DNA of 64,000 nt from assembly GCF_030700285.1 (NCBI RefSeq), contig NZ_JAUYZJ010000019.1, positions 45,089-109,088 on the forward strand, read 5' to 3'. This document shows, in pieces, positions 1 through 8,142 of this stretch. The notes beneath the pieces are model-generated. The model was not told where the DNA came from, searched no databases, and saw only the letters and a list, made by a program, of their open reading frames with translations. A program made the position numbers and the translations under genes. Numbering within the stretch: position 1 is the stretch's first letter; every line of letters starts with the position of its first letter. Source of the DNA: Methylobacterium sp. NEAU K (GTDB taxonomy: Bacteria > Pseudomonadota > Alphaproteobacteria > Rhizobiales > Beijerinckiaceae).

Positions 1-111
1 CACCTGCAGGGAGGTCTCGGGATCGGGGTCGCCCGACATCACGTAGGTGACGAGGACGGCCCGATTCTCCGCGCGGGCACGGGCGAAGGTGGCGTCGATG
101 CGGCTCGGCAT
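1..111 (-). CDS. trpA: Tryptophan synthase alpha subunit, N-terminal fragment
   Basis: This is the first 37 codons of trpA, reading leftward off the window edge. The subunit cleaves indole-3-glycerol phosphate to indole and glyceraldehyde 3-phosphate in the cytosolic TrpAB complex, the last steps of tryptophan synthesis. The visible residues begin [12 protein letters not shown] and continue with [17 protein letters not shown], which matches the conserved TrpA N-terminus (ALVTYVMAGDP) carrying beta strand 1 and the start of the active-site barrel. The start is the ATG whose complement lies at 109-111. The rest of the gene, and trpB if it is adjacent, lie outside the window. Confidence 0.88.
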   Translation of the reverse strand, partial: MPSRIDATFARARAENRAVLVTYVMSGDPDPETSLQV

Positions 112-344
112 GGGTCTGGACGTGTTTTCGCGGCTACGGGACCGAGGCCGGTCCGGGTTGCACTCGCGCTACACCATCGGCACCGGCCCGTGAAGCGGGC
201 TCTCCCTGTAACGGCGGCGCCGCCGCGTCGCGCGATTCGGCCGGTCGACCCGCCGCCGTCCCCGCGGCGGTTTCAGATGGCGCGGGCGGCGGCCCTGCGT
301 GCGGCGCGGTTGTCCGGTCGCCCTTGGCCACGTAGCGCTCAAGC

Positions 345-1010
345 ATGACCGCCAGCGCCCTCCCGACCCGCCGTTTCACCGCGTTCCTGTTCGACATGGA
401 CGGGACGATCATCAGCTCGATCGCCTCCGCGGAGCGCGCCTGGACGCGCTGGGCCCGCACGCACGGCCTCGACGTGGCGAGCTTCCTGCCGACGATCCAC
501 GGGGTGCGCTCGGTGGATACGATCCGCCGGCTGGGCCTGCCCGGCGTGGATCCGGAGGCCGAGGCCGCCGCGATCACCCGGGCCGAGATGGAGGATGTCG
601 GCGACATCGCCGAGATCCCGGGGGCCCGGGCCTTCCTGCGGGCGTTGCCGCCCGAGCGATGGGGGATCGTGACCTCGGCGCCCCGGGACCTCGCCGCGCG
701 CCGCCTCGCGGCGGCCGACATGCCAGTCCCGGCCATGATGGTCGCAGCCGAGGATGTGGCGCGCGGAAAGCCCGCGCCGGACTGCTTCCTGCTGGCGGCC
801 GAGCGCCTGGGTGTCGCGGCCTCGGATTGCCTGGTCTTCGAGGACGCACCGGCCGGGATCCGAGCCGGCGAGGCAGCGGGCGCGACCCTCGCCGTCGTCA
901 CCGCGACCCACCATGCGCGCATCGAGACCGGGCACGCCGCGATCCCGGATTACCGGGTCCTCTCGGTCGACGCGATGCTGGACGGCATCCGCCTTCTCTG
1001 CGGCCGCTGA
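345..1010 (+). CDS. HAD-superfamily phosphatase (sugar-phosphatase / phosphoglucomutase-like)
   Basis: This 221-residue cytosolic protein belongs to HAD subfamily IA, which hydrolyses small phosphate monoesters such as sugar phosphates. Motif I is FDMDG with the nucleophile Asp17 and acid/base Asp19. Motif II is VTS with Ser111, the motif III lysine is Lys142 in GKPAPD, and motif IV is FEDAPAG with Glu166-Asp167. The helical cap between motifs I and II has the size seen in beta-phosphoglucomutase and YfbT-type sugar phosphatases, so a sugar or glycerol phosphate is the likely substrate; the exact one cannot be read from the sequence. The next gene downstream on the same strand encodes a large glycosidase, which suggests, without proving, a shared role in carbohydrate metabolism. 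Confidence 0.85.
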   Translation: MTASALPTRRFTAFLFDMDGTIISSIASAERAWTRWARTHGLDVASFLPTIHGVRSVDTIRRLGLPGVDPEAEAAAITRAEMEDVGDIAEIPGARAFLRALPPERWGIVTSAPRDLAARRLAAADMPVPAMMVAAEDVARGKPAPDCFLLAAERLGVAASDCLVFEDAPAGIRAGEAAGATLAVVTATHHARIETGHAAIPDYRVLSVDAMLDGIRLLCGR

Positions 1011-1061
1011 CCGCGTCCTCGATCAGACCATCGCCCAAGCGTTGACTTTCCGCGGCCACAC

Positions 1062-1080
1062 CGCGGCAGTAACTGCCGCG
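1062..1080. promoter_or_regulatory. Perfect 8-bp inverted repeat between HAD gene and glycosidase gene
   Basis: CGCGGCAG and its exact complement CTGCCGCG flank the three bases TAA in the 99-bp gap between the phosphatase stop and the glycosidase start. It could be an operator for the glycosidase gene or a small hairpin ending the phosphatase transcript. It is not followed by a T-run, so an intrinsic terminator is not favoured. Confidence 0.35.
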
Positions 1081-1109
1081 CGTATGTCGGGCGTGGGAGC
1101 TTAGAGCGT

Positions 1110-3782
1110 ATGACGAAGCCGAACGGTGTGCCGAGCCTGTTCGACACTGCGGAAGGGCGCAGGCTCGTGGCGGCGCGCACCGATCCGGCGTGGCGCCGCT
1201 GGGGGCCATATCTGAGCGACCGGCAATGGGGCACCGTCCGCGAGGATTACAGCCCGGGTGGCGATGCCTGGGACTACCTGCCCCACGACCATGCCCGCTC
1301 CCGGGCCTACCGCTGGGGCGAAGACGGCATCGGCGGCTTCGGCGACCAGCACCTGAATTGGTGCCTCGCGCTCGCCCTGTGGAACGGGCACGACCCGATC
1401 CTGAAGGAGCGCCTGTTCGGCCTCACCAACGCCGAGGGCAACCACGGCGAGGACGTGAAGGAGCTGTATTATTACCTCGACGGCGTCCCGACCCACGCCT
1501 TCATGCGGATGCTGTACAAGTACCCGCAGGCCGCATTCCCGTACGATCGCCTAGTCGAGGAGAACCAGCGGCGCGGGCTCGACGATCCGGAATTCGAGCT
1601 GCTCGATACCGGCCTGTTCGACGATGGGCGCTACTTCGACGTGGAGATCGCCTACGCCAAGGCAGGTCCCGACGACGTCCTGATGTGCGTCACCGCTACG
1701 AACCGCGGGCCCGAAGCCGCCGACCTCACCCTGCTGCCGCAGCTCTGGGCCCGCAATGTATGGTCCTGGAAAGCCGGCAGCGCGAAGCCGGAACTGTCGG
1801 CCGGCTCAGATCGCTCGGTCTGGGTGCGCCATCCCGACATGCCGCCGATGCGCTTCTTCGCCGATGGTGCGTCCGAGCTGCTGTTCACCGAGAACGAGAC
1901 CAACACCCGCCGGCTGTTCGGCAGCGGACCGCTGGAGGGCTTCTACAAGGACGGGATCGACCGTCGGGTCGCCGGGGGCGAGACCGGGGCGGCCAACCAC
2001 CTGTCCGGCACCAAGTGCGCAGCCCGTTTCGATCTGCATCTCGGCCCCGGCGAGTCGCGAGCCCTGCGCGTGCGCCTGCGCCCCGAGACCGCGCCGGGCG
2101 AACCGTTCGCGGATTTCGATGCCGTGTTCGCGACGCGCCGAGAGGAAGCGGATGCCTTCTATGCCGCGCTTCAGGCGCAGATTGCCGATCCCGAGATGCG
2201 GCTCGTCCAGCGCCAGGCGCTCGCCGGCATGCTCTGGTCGAAGCAGCTCTACCACTACGACGTGCGCGAGTGGCTCGCGGGCGATCCCGCCCAGCCCGCT
2301 CCCGACCCCGAGCGCCGGCACGGGCGCAACAGCGACTGGGCGCATCTGCGCGCCAACGACATCCTCTCGATGCCGGATGCGTGGGAATATCCCTGGTTCG
2401 CCTCCTGGGACCTAGCCCTCCAGGCGATCATCTTCGCGCTCGTCGACCCAGACTTCGCCAAGAACCAGCTCCTGCTCCTGGTCGACGAGGCCTACGCCCA
2501 CCCGAATGCGGCGCTGCCGGCCTACGAATGGGGCTTCGGGGACGCCAACCCGCCGATCCACGCGCTCGCCGCCTGGCGGGTGTTCGAACTGGACCGCGCG
2601 CTCACGGGAGCGCCGGATCACGCCTTCCTGAAGCGCATCTTCAACAAGCTGACCCTGAACTTCACTTGGTGGGTGAACCGCAAGGATGCGGACGACCGCA
2701 ACCTGTTCCAGGGCGGCTTCCTGGGGCTCGACAATATCGGCATCTTCGACCGCTCGAAGCCGGCGGGCGACGGGGCGATCCTCACCCAGTCCGACGCGAC
2801 TGCCTGGATGGCGAGCTACGCGCTCAACCTGATGCGCATCGCCATCGAGTTGGCGCTCCAGGACCCGACCTACGAGGATATGGCGGAGAAGTTCTTCGAA
2901 CACTTCCTCCTCATCGCGGCGGCCTCCGGCGACAACGTGTGGGACGAGGCGGACGGCTTCTTCTACGATGTGATCGAGGCTCGCGACGGCCGTCGCCTGC
3001 CGATCCGGGTGCGGACGATGGTCGGGCTGATCCCGATCCTCGCCGTGACCACGATCAGCGAACGCAACCTGGAGAAGCTGCCATCGCTCCGAAACCGGAT
3101 GCAGTTCTTCCTCAAGAATCGTCCGGACCTCGCCAACCTGGTCTCGCGCTGGAACGAGCCCGGCCAGGGGCAGACCGCCCTGCTCTCGCTGCTGCGCGGG
3201 CACCGGCTGAAGGCGCTGCTGCACCGCGCCCTCGATCCGGCCGAATTCCTCTCGGACCACGGCCTGCGCGCCGTCTCCCGCGCCTACGCGGACCAGCCGT
3301 TCTGCTTTCCCTGGGACGGCAGGGACCTGGGTCTCGCCTACGAGCCGTCGGAATCGCGTTCGCGCCTGTTCGGCGGCAACTCGAACTGGCGCGGGCCGGT
3401 CTGGATGCCGGTGAACTACCTGCTCATCGCCGGCCTGAACCGCTTCTACGACTATTACGGCCCGGATTTCCGGGTTGAAGCGCCCAGCGGCTCGGGGCGG
3501 ACCTTTTCCCTGCGGGAGATCGCCCAGCAGCTGTCGCACCGCCTGATCGGCCTCTCGACCCGCGGGCCGGACGGGCACCGGCCGGTCTACGGAAACAGCC
3601 GGATCGAACAGGAGGACCCGCACTTTCGGGATCTCGTCTTGTTTTACGAATACTATCACGGCGATACCGGCCGCGGGCTCGGCGCCTCGCATCAGACGGG
3701 CTGGTCGGGCCTCGTGGCGCTGCTGATCCAGGAGATCGCGGCGGAGGCCGGAGCGGATGTGACGGCCCAGGATCGGTCGTGA
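1110..3782 (+). CDS. MGH1-like / GH63-type glycoside hydrolase
   Basis: This 890-residue protein has the (alpha/alpha)6 toroid fold of GH63 and mannosylglycerate-hydrolase-like (MGH1) enzymes, which hydrolyse alpha-glucosidic or alpha-mannosidic bonds. There is no signal peptide, so it should act in the cytosol on a stored or imported glycan or glycoside. Recognisable family segments are YPWFASWDLALQ near residue 430, a central FQGGFLGLDNIG, a substrate-loop segment YGNSRIEQEDPHF, and the near-terminal GLGASHQTGWSG that is highly characteristic of this bacterial family. The N-terminal 350 residues form a beta-sandwich-like region. The ATG at 1110 starts 99 bp after the HAD gene. Bacterial members of this type are often annotated only as glucosidase, so the substrate is open. 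Confidence 0.85.
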   Translation: MTKPNGVPSLFDTAEGRRLVAARTDPAWRRWGPYLSDRQWGTVREDYSPGGDAWDYLPHDHARSRAYRWGEDGIGGFGDQHLNWCLALALWNGHDPILKERLFGLTNAEGNHGEDVKELYYYLDGVPTHAFMRMLYKYPQAAFPYDRLVEENQRRGLDDPEFELLDTGLFDDGRYFDVEIAYAKAGPDDVLMCVTATNRGPEAADLTLLPQLWARNVWSWKAGSAKPELSAGSDRSVWVRHPDMPPMRFFADGASELLFTENETNTRRLFGSGPLEGFYKDGIDRRVAGGETGAANHLSGTKCAARFDLHLGPGESRALRVRLRPETAPGEPFADFDAVFATRREEADAFYAALQAQIADPEMRLVQRQALAGMLWSKQLYHYDVREWLAGDPAQPAPDPERRHGRNSDWAHLRANDILSMPDAWEYPWFASWDLALQAIIFALVDPDFAKNQLLLLVDEAYAHPNAALPAYEWGFGDANPPIHALAAWRVFELDRALTGAPDHAFLKRIFNKLTLNFTWWVNRKDADDRNLFQGGFLGLDNIGIFDRSKPAGDGAILTQSDATAWMASYALNLMRIAIELALQDPTYEDMAEKFFEHFLLIAAASGDNVWDEADGFFYDVIEARDGRRLPIRVRTMVGLIPILAVTTISERNLEKLPSLRNRMQFFLKNRPDLANLVSRWNEPGQGQTALLSLLRGHRLKALLHRALDPAEFLSDHGLRAVSRAYADQPFCFPWDGRDLGLAYEPSESRSRLFGGNSNWRGPVWMPVNYLLIAGLNRFYDYYGPDFRVEAPSGSGRTFSLREIAQQLSHRLIGLSTRGPDGHRPVYGNSRIEQEDPHFRDLVLFYEYYHGDTGRGLGASHQTGWSGLVALLIQEIAAEAGADVTAQDRS

Positions 3783-3819
3783 CGCGCATGACTGTTCGCC
3801 GCCGCCGACGCGCGCTGTC

Positions 3820-4221
3820 CTATTCCGCCGCCTGCCGGAGCCGCTGGACGAGGCCGATCTCGCGTGAGATCTTCGAGCGGCGGGCGCTGTAGGTGGCGGC
3901 AACCAGCGGGTAATCGATCGGCAGGCCCCACTTGGCCTTGTACGCTTCCGGGGTGAGGCCACGCAGGGTCAGGTGGCGGCGCAGGGCCTTGTAGAGCTTC
4001 CCGTCCTCAAAGCTCATCAGCGTGTCGGGCCGGATCGATGCGCGAATCTGCGCTTCCGTGAGCCGTGTGATCTGCGGCTGCGGAAGCTTGTCCAGCGCGA
4101 CGATCGACCGGTGGATCTCGGCCAGGAGAGTTGGCAGGATGGCGGCCGGGACGCTGTTCTTAGAGACATAGGCGCACAGAATCTTGGCGGCGAGTTCGAG
4201 TGTCTGAGATGTCGTCGGCAT
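3820..4221 (-). CDS. MucR-family transcriptional regulator lacking zinc-finger cysteines
   Basis: The protein (133 residues from the preferred start) is a member of the Ros/MucR family, DNA-binding regulators of exopolysaccharide, motility and cell-cycle genes in Alphaproteobacteria. The C-terminal half has the family core GKLYKALRRHL-LRGLTPEAYKAKWGLP-DYPLVA. In classical MucR this region carries a C2H2 zinc finger with the first Cys in LICLECGK. Here the equivalent is LMSFEDGK, so both cysteines are missing and any fold must be maintained without zinc, as reported for some rhizobial paralogues. The ATG complementary to 4219-4221 is preferred over the one at 4236 because AGGAG lies six bases upstream of it. 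The gene converges on the glycosidase gene, with a 37-bp gap. Family members often repress their own promoter. Confidence 0.82.
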   Translation of the reverse strand: MPTTSQTLELAAKILCAYVSKNSVPAAILPTLLAEIHRSIVALDKLPQPQITRLTEAQIRASIRPDTLMSFEDGKLYKALRRHLTLRGLTPEAYKAKWGLPIDYPLVAATYSARRSKISREIGLVQRLRQAAE

Positions 4222-4525
4222 GGTCATCTCCTGCATTTTGCATTTGGAAGATGTAGCTTCGTCGTATCGAGTCAGGTGCTGTACTACCTCTCGCCGATCG
4301 TAGCCGGCCGAAACAATGTCCGGTCCGGAGGCTGGTGACGCGGGATGCCATTATGTACCGGGCCTCCGGACTTACAACCTCTGCGTGCAAACTTGGCGGA
4401 AAATTCCCTACTTACATTTGTGTTTTCCGGTCAACACCGAACTGACCCGGCTGTCTTCGTCTAGACGCGGATGCGGTATTGGCGTGTCATCTGCCCGGGT
4501 GGGGCGAGAGGGGAGCGTGTCGCGG
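4222..4525. other. AT-richer divergent intergenic region with 10-bp inverted repeat
   Basis: This 304-bp region separates the mucR-like gene (leftward) from the FAD oxidoreductase gene (rightward) and is distinctly richer in A+T than its surroundings, which suits the binding preference of MucR proteins. It contains a perfect inverted repeat, GTCCGGAGGC at 4323-4332 and GCCTCCGGAC at 4362-4371, separated by 29 bp. It probably holds both promoters. I see no gene in it. Confidence 0.45.
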
Positions 4526-5623
4526 ATGGAGGCCCTGGTCGTCGGAGCGGGCGTGGTCGGGTTGGCCGTGGGGCGGTCGCTCGCCCTGCGCGGACACGGC
4601 GTGGTCGTGGCGGAGGCTGAGGAGGCGTTCGGGACCGGTGTCTCGGCCCGCAGCTCCGAGGTGATCCACGCCGGGATGTACTATCCGTCCGGTTCGGCCC
4701 GTGCCCGCCACTGCGTGGATGGCGCCGCGAAGTTGTATGCCTTCTGTGCGAGTCATGGGGTGCCGCATCGCGCCTGCGGCAAGCTGATCGTCGCGGGCGA
4801 CGACGCGGAGGCCGAGAAGATCGCGGAGATCCGCCGGCAGGGCGAAGCGAACGGCGTTCCGGGTCTGGAGCTACTGGATGGAGCTGCGGCCCAGCGCCTG
4901 GAGCCCAACCTCACTTGCACGCTGGCGCTGCACTCGGCCCGCACCGGCATCGTCGACAGCCACGCGCTGATGCTCGCACTGCTCGGCGAGATCGAGGATC
5001 ACGGTGGCGCACTCGCCCTGCGTACCCCCGTCGAGGGCCTGTCGCGGCGCGGCGGGCAGTGGCACGCCGCCTTCGGGGGAACCGAGCCGGGCGAGATGGC
5101 CTTCGACGCCGTGATCAATGCCGGGAGCTTCGGCGCCCCCGCACTCGCGGCCCGCACGGACGGCTATCCGGCCGATCGCGTCCCGACTCTGCACCTCGCG
5201 CGCGGCAATTATTTCGGCTGCATCGGCAAGCCGGCCTTTTCGCGGCTGATCTATCCGGCGCCGCGCATCGACGGCGGCCTCGGCATCCACCTGACCCTCG
5301 ATCTCGCCGGGCGAACCCGCTTCGGTCCCGACGTGGAATGGGTCGAAGCCTTCGACTACCGGGTGGATCCGCGGCGCGCGGACTCCTTCTACGAGGCAAT
5401 CCGGCGCTACTGGCCGGCGCTGCCCGACGGAGCGCTCTACCCGGATTACGCCGGTCTGCGCCCGAAGCTCACGGGGCCTGGCAAGCCGGCAGCGGATTTT
5501 TGGATCGACGGGCCGGCCCAGCACGGATTGCCGGGACTCGTCCATCTGTTCGGGATCGAGAGCCCCGGGCTGACCTCCAGCCTGTCGCTGGCGGAAGCGG
5601 TGGCCGACCGGCTGGACGCGTGA
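4526..5623 (+). CDS. NAD(P)/FAD-dependent oxidoreductase, L-2-hydroxyglutarate oxidase (LhgO)-like
   Basis: The 365-residue protein is a DAO-superfamily flavoprotein. It opens with the Rossmann dinucleotide motif VVGAGVVGLAVGRSLA for FAD binding. SARSSEVIHAGMYYP near residue 50 matches the LhgO/YgaF subgroup, whose members oxidise L-2-hydroxyglutarate to 2-oxoglutarate and pass electrons to the quinone pool. A conserved C-terminal segment, FGIESPGLTSSLSLAEAVA, completes the FAD site. The preferred ATG at 4526 lies ten bases after GGGGAG; an in-frame GTG at 4517 is possible. The reading frame stays open further upstream, but that stretch has no family similarity. The exact 2-hydroxyacid substrate is inferred from family only. 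The gene converges on lrgB with three bases between the stops. Confidence 0.82.
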   Translation: MEALVVGAGVVGLAVGRSLALRGHGVVVAEAEEAFGTGVSARSSEVIHAGMYYPSGSARARHCVDGAAKLYAFCASHGVPHRACGKLIVAGDDAEAEKIAEIRRQGEANGVPGLELLDGAAAQRLEPNLTCTLALHSARTGIVDSHALMLALLGEIEDHGGALALRTPVEGLSRRGGQWHAAFGGTEPGEMAFDAVINAGSFGAPALAARTDGYPADRVPTLHLARGNYFGCIGKPAFSRLIYPAPRIDGGLGIHLTLDLAGRTRFGPDVEWVEAFDYRVDPRRADSFYEAIRRYWPALPDGALYPDYAGLRPKLTGPGKPAADFWIDGPAQHGLPGLVHLFGIESPGLTSSLSLAEAVADRLDA

Positions 5624-5626
5624 CGT

Positions 5627-6343
5627 TCAGTACAGGAGGTGCAGCGCCAACGGCGCCAGGATCGCCGTCAGGAAGGCGTTGAGCCCCATAGCGATGCCCG
5701 CGAACGTTCCGGCCACCTCGCTGACTTGGAAGGCGCGCGCCGTCCCGATGCCGTGGGCGGCGAGCCCCGCTGCGAAGCCGCGGGCGCGCATGTCGCGGAT
5801 CTGCAGCGCGTCCATCAGCGGCGTAACGAGGATCGCCCCGATAATGCCGGTCAGGATTACCAGGATCGCGGTCAGCGTCGGGTCGCCCCCCAGCGCCTCA
5901 GAGATACCCATCGCCACGCCCGACGTCACGGATTTCGGGGCGAGCGAGATGACGATCGGCTGCGGGAGGTCGAGCAGGCCCGCCAGCCCGATCACCACCG
6001 CGAGGGTCGTGGCGGCGCCGGCGGCCAGTGCGGCGAGCATCGGCACCAGCGCCCGCGCCACGGTGGCCCGTCGCTCGTAGAGGGGCATGGCCAGCACCAC
6101 GGTGGCTGGCCCGAGCAGGAAGTGCACGAACTGTGCCCCCTCGAAATAGGTCGGGTAGGGGGTGCCGCTGACGGCCAGGACGCTCCCGACCAGGACCACG
6201 GTGATCAGCACGGGATTGGCAATCGGATGCCGGCCCGTCGCCGCCGCGATCCGGTCCGCGAGGACGTAGGCGGTCAGCGTCACCGTCAGCCACAGGAGCG
6301 GCGTGCGGGCGAGATAGACCCAGAGCGAGAAGTCGCCGCCCAC
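5627..6343 (-). CDS. lrgB: LrgB/CidB-family membrane protein
   Basis: This 238-residue polytopic inner-membrane protein belongs to the LrgB family, which acts together with LrgA in control of murein hydrolase activity and has been linked to export of small organic acids in several bacteria and plastids. About seven hydrophobic segments are visible. The family hallmark APKSVTSGVAMGISEALGG is near residue 150, and GLAAHGIGTARA is near residue 195. Translation starts at a GTG (complement 6341-6343) directly after the lrgA stop, so the two are translationally coupled. The usual regulators (LytSR or CidR) are not adjacent. Confidence 0.88.
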   Translation of the reverse strand: MGGDFSLWVYLARTPLLWLTVTLTAYVLADRIAAATGRHPIANPVLITVVLVGSVLAVSGTPYPTYFEGAQFVHFLLGPATVVLAMPLYERRATVARALVPMLAALAAGAATTLAVVIGLAGLLDLPQPIVISLAPKSVTSGVAMGISEALGGDPTLTAILVILTGIIGAILVTPLMDALQIRDMRARGFAAGLAAHGIGTARAFQVSEVAGTFAGIAMGLNAFLTAILAPLALHLLY

Positions 6344-6346
6344 GCG

Positions 6347-6751
6347 TCAAGCCTCCCCGTCGGGGCGCCGCCGCTCGACAAGGACGACCACGGCACGGAA
6401 CACCAGGACGGTGACCAGCAGCGAGAGTGCCGTCGAAACCAGCAGCACGATGGCGAGCTTGAAGCCCTGCGCCCACAGCAGATCGAGGCGCCCGACGACG
6501 CCGACGCCCGCCGGCACGAACATCAGCGACAGGTTCATCAGCAGCCCGCGCGCCGTGGATTCCAGTGTCCCGTCGGTCAACGGCTTGGGCAGGATGCGGG
6601 CCAGGCCGAGCTGGCCGCCGTCGCGCACCAGCAGGAAGGCGAACATCAGCCCCATGCCGATCACCGGACCCGGGACCGGTATCCCCGCACCTCGGGCGAC
6701 GATCTCGCCCACGAGCTGGGCGACCAGGATCAGCGCCAGGCTCGCGATCAT
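6347..6751 (-). CDS. lrgA: CidA/LrgA holin-like family protein
   Basis: LrgA is the small partner of LrgB: a 134-residue protein with four hydrophobic segments, resembling phage holins and thought to modulate membrane permeability and autolysin export. The segment LVAQLVGEIVARGAGIPVPGPVIGMGLM is typical of the CidA/LrgA N-terminus, and MNLSLMFVPAGVGVV is the conserved third helix. A short charged tail (ERRRPDGEA) ends the protein. The stop lies three bases from the lrgB GTG, and the upstream terB-like gene ends 16 bp before the start, so terB-lrgA-lrgB probably form one operon. Confidence 0.88.
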   Translation of the reverse strand: MIASLALILVAQLVGEIVARGAGIPVPGPVIGMGLMFAFLLVRDGGQLGLARILPKPLTDGTLESTARGLLMNLSLMFVPAGVGVVGRLDLLWAQGFKLAIVLLVSTALSLLVTVLVFRAVVVLVERRRPDGEA

Positions 6752-6767
6752 CGTCCGATCCCGGCGG

Positions 6768-7229
6768 CTAAGCTGCGCCGACGCCCTGCTGCCCGTTCCG
6801 ACGGGCGGCGGCGACGGCCGCCTCGTCGAAGCCGAGAAGCCGGCCCAGGCGCTCGACCAGCGCCTCCTCGAACTCGTCGACCGTCCCGTCCGCGGCGGCC
6901 ACCGACCACGCCATCGTCAGCAGATCCTGGCGCTCGGCCTTGTTGGCCTCGTGCGGGATCATCTCGACGAGGCTCGCCACGTCCCGGATCTCGGCATCGA
7001 CCGCAGTGGCGCGCTCGATCAGTGCCCGGGCCGCGTCCGGCCCGTCGGCATAGCGCCCCTGCACGATCCGGGACAGGCGCTCGCTCTCGGAGGGCGCAAG
7101 GATGCCGTCGACCCGGGCCACGTGGACCAGGAGTGCGGTGGCCGCGAGATGCGTGTCGTCAACCGGCTCGTGCGCGCCGACGCCGAGTGCCTCGGCCGCG
7201 TAGGCACGAAGGCGTGCGATCAAGGACAT
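6768..7229 (-). CDS. TerB-like (tellurite-resistance TerB fold) protein
   Basis: The 153-residue soluble protein has the all-helical TerB fold. Two acidic helical repeats are visible, HVARVDGILAPSESERLSRIV near residue 35 and SVAAADGTVDEFEEALVERLGRLLG near residue 108, each with the A-x-x-DG metal-binding-like loop of the family. TerB proteins are linked to membrane-associated stress and metal-sensing complexes; in Alphaproteobacteria isolated copies are common and their function is unknown. No other ter gene is nearby. It heads the probable operon with lrgA and lrgB. Confidence 0.78.
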   Translation of the reverse strand: MSLIARLRAYAAEALGVGAHEPVDDTHLAATALLVHVARVDGILAPSESERLSRIVQGRYADGPDAARALIERATAVDAEIRDVASLVEMIPHEANKAERQDLLTMAWSVAAADGTVDEFEEALVERLGRLLGFDEAAVAAARRNGQQGVGAA

Positions 7230-7343
7230 GTCGGCTCCGGTGGCTCTTGCACCGCACAGTTCGGTCGGTGGGCTCCGCCGTCAAGGACGTGGCGACACGT
7301 CGGCGGGAAACGTGGCACGGCTGCATCGGTCCCAGGCTAGCGC

Positions 7344-8126
7344 TCAGCCCCGCGCGGCCTCGGTGGCGCCCGCGACGAGGGGCGCCAGGATCGCGTTGGC
7401 CGCCCGGACGATCTCCGGTCCGGCCTCCGCGGGGGTCCCGGCCCGGAAGGGCGGCTCCGGGGCGTACTCGGCCACAAGCTGCGCAGTGCGGGCGTAGTCG
7501 GGATCGCGGAGGCGGGCGGCTAGCGCCAGCCCGAGATCGAGCCCGGCCGAGATGCCGGCCGCGGTGGCGCGGTTGCGGTCGAACACCACGCGCTCGGCCA
7601 CCGGCACGGCGCCCAGCAGCGGCAACACCGCGTCGCGTACGCACCAATGTGACGTCGCCCGGTAGCCTCTCAGGAGCCCGGCCGCGCCGAGGATCAGCGC
7701 GCCTGTGCAGACACTGGCGACCCACGCCGCCCGCGCGGCGCGCTCGCGCAGGAAGGCGAGCACGGCCGCGTCGCGCATCTGCGCGGGCGTGCCGTCGCCA
7801 CCGGGTACGAGCAGGACATCGAGATCCCGCGGGCAGGTCTCGAAATCATGCGTCGCCAGCAGGGCGAGGCCGGTGTCGCTGGCGACCGGCCCGGTCGTGT
7901 GGGCGACGAGATGGAGGCTGCCAGGAGCCAGGCCGGCGAGCAGCGCCTGCGGACCGGCCACGTCGAGGGCGGTCATGCCGGGATAGAGCAGCATGGCGAT
8001 CCGAACCGGACGGTCCGGCGGAATCGGGCCCGGTGCGCCGGCCGCGACGGCCCGAAGCGGCCAGAGCGCGGCGGCCGCAACCGCGGCGGCCGCGAGATCA
8101 CGACGGCTCGGATCCGGCGGGGTCAC
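7344..8126 (-). CDS. DJ-1/PfpI (GATase1-like) protein with Tat-like N-terminus
   Basis: This 260-residue protein has a DJ-1/PfpI domain from about residue 36: IAMLLYPGMTALDVAGPQALL, then VLLVPGGDGT, and the nucleophile elbow ASVCTGALILGAAGLL. It resembles the isonitrile-hydratase/AraC-N-terminal branch; the C-terminal region has no AraC DNA-binding domain. The chosen start is a GTG (complement 8124-8126), 16 bp after the tenA stop. The N-terminus then reads PSRRDLAAAAVAAAALWPL, a twin-arginine motif followed by a hydrophobic stretch and an alanine-rich cleavage region, which suggests export of a folded protein through Tat. The frame is open further upstream but overlaps tenA. The reaction is not predictable. 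Confidence 0.78.
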   Translation of the reverse strand: MTPPDPSRRDLAAAAVAAAALWPLRAVAAGAPGPIPPDRPVRIAMLLYPGMTALDVAGPQALLAGLAPGSLHLVAHTTGPVASDTGLALLATHDFETCPRDLDVLLVPGGDGTPAQMRDAAVLAFLRERAARAAWVASVCTGALILGAAGLLRGYRATSHWCVRDAVLPLLGAVPVAERVVFDRNRATAAGISAGLDLGLALAARLRDPDYARTAQLVAEYAPEPPFRAGTPAEAGPEIVRAANAILAPLVAGATEAARG

Positions 8127-8142
8127 GCGCGGGCCGGGGGTG

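Noticed and set aside
2412..3962. Long minus-strand reading frame of over 500 codons opposite the glycosidase gene
   Set aside because: It is antisense to a strongly conserved gene, its translation is rich in Arg, Gly and Val without domain features, and such frames arise routinely in high-GC DNA.
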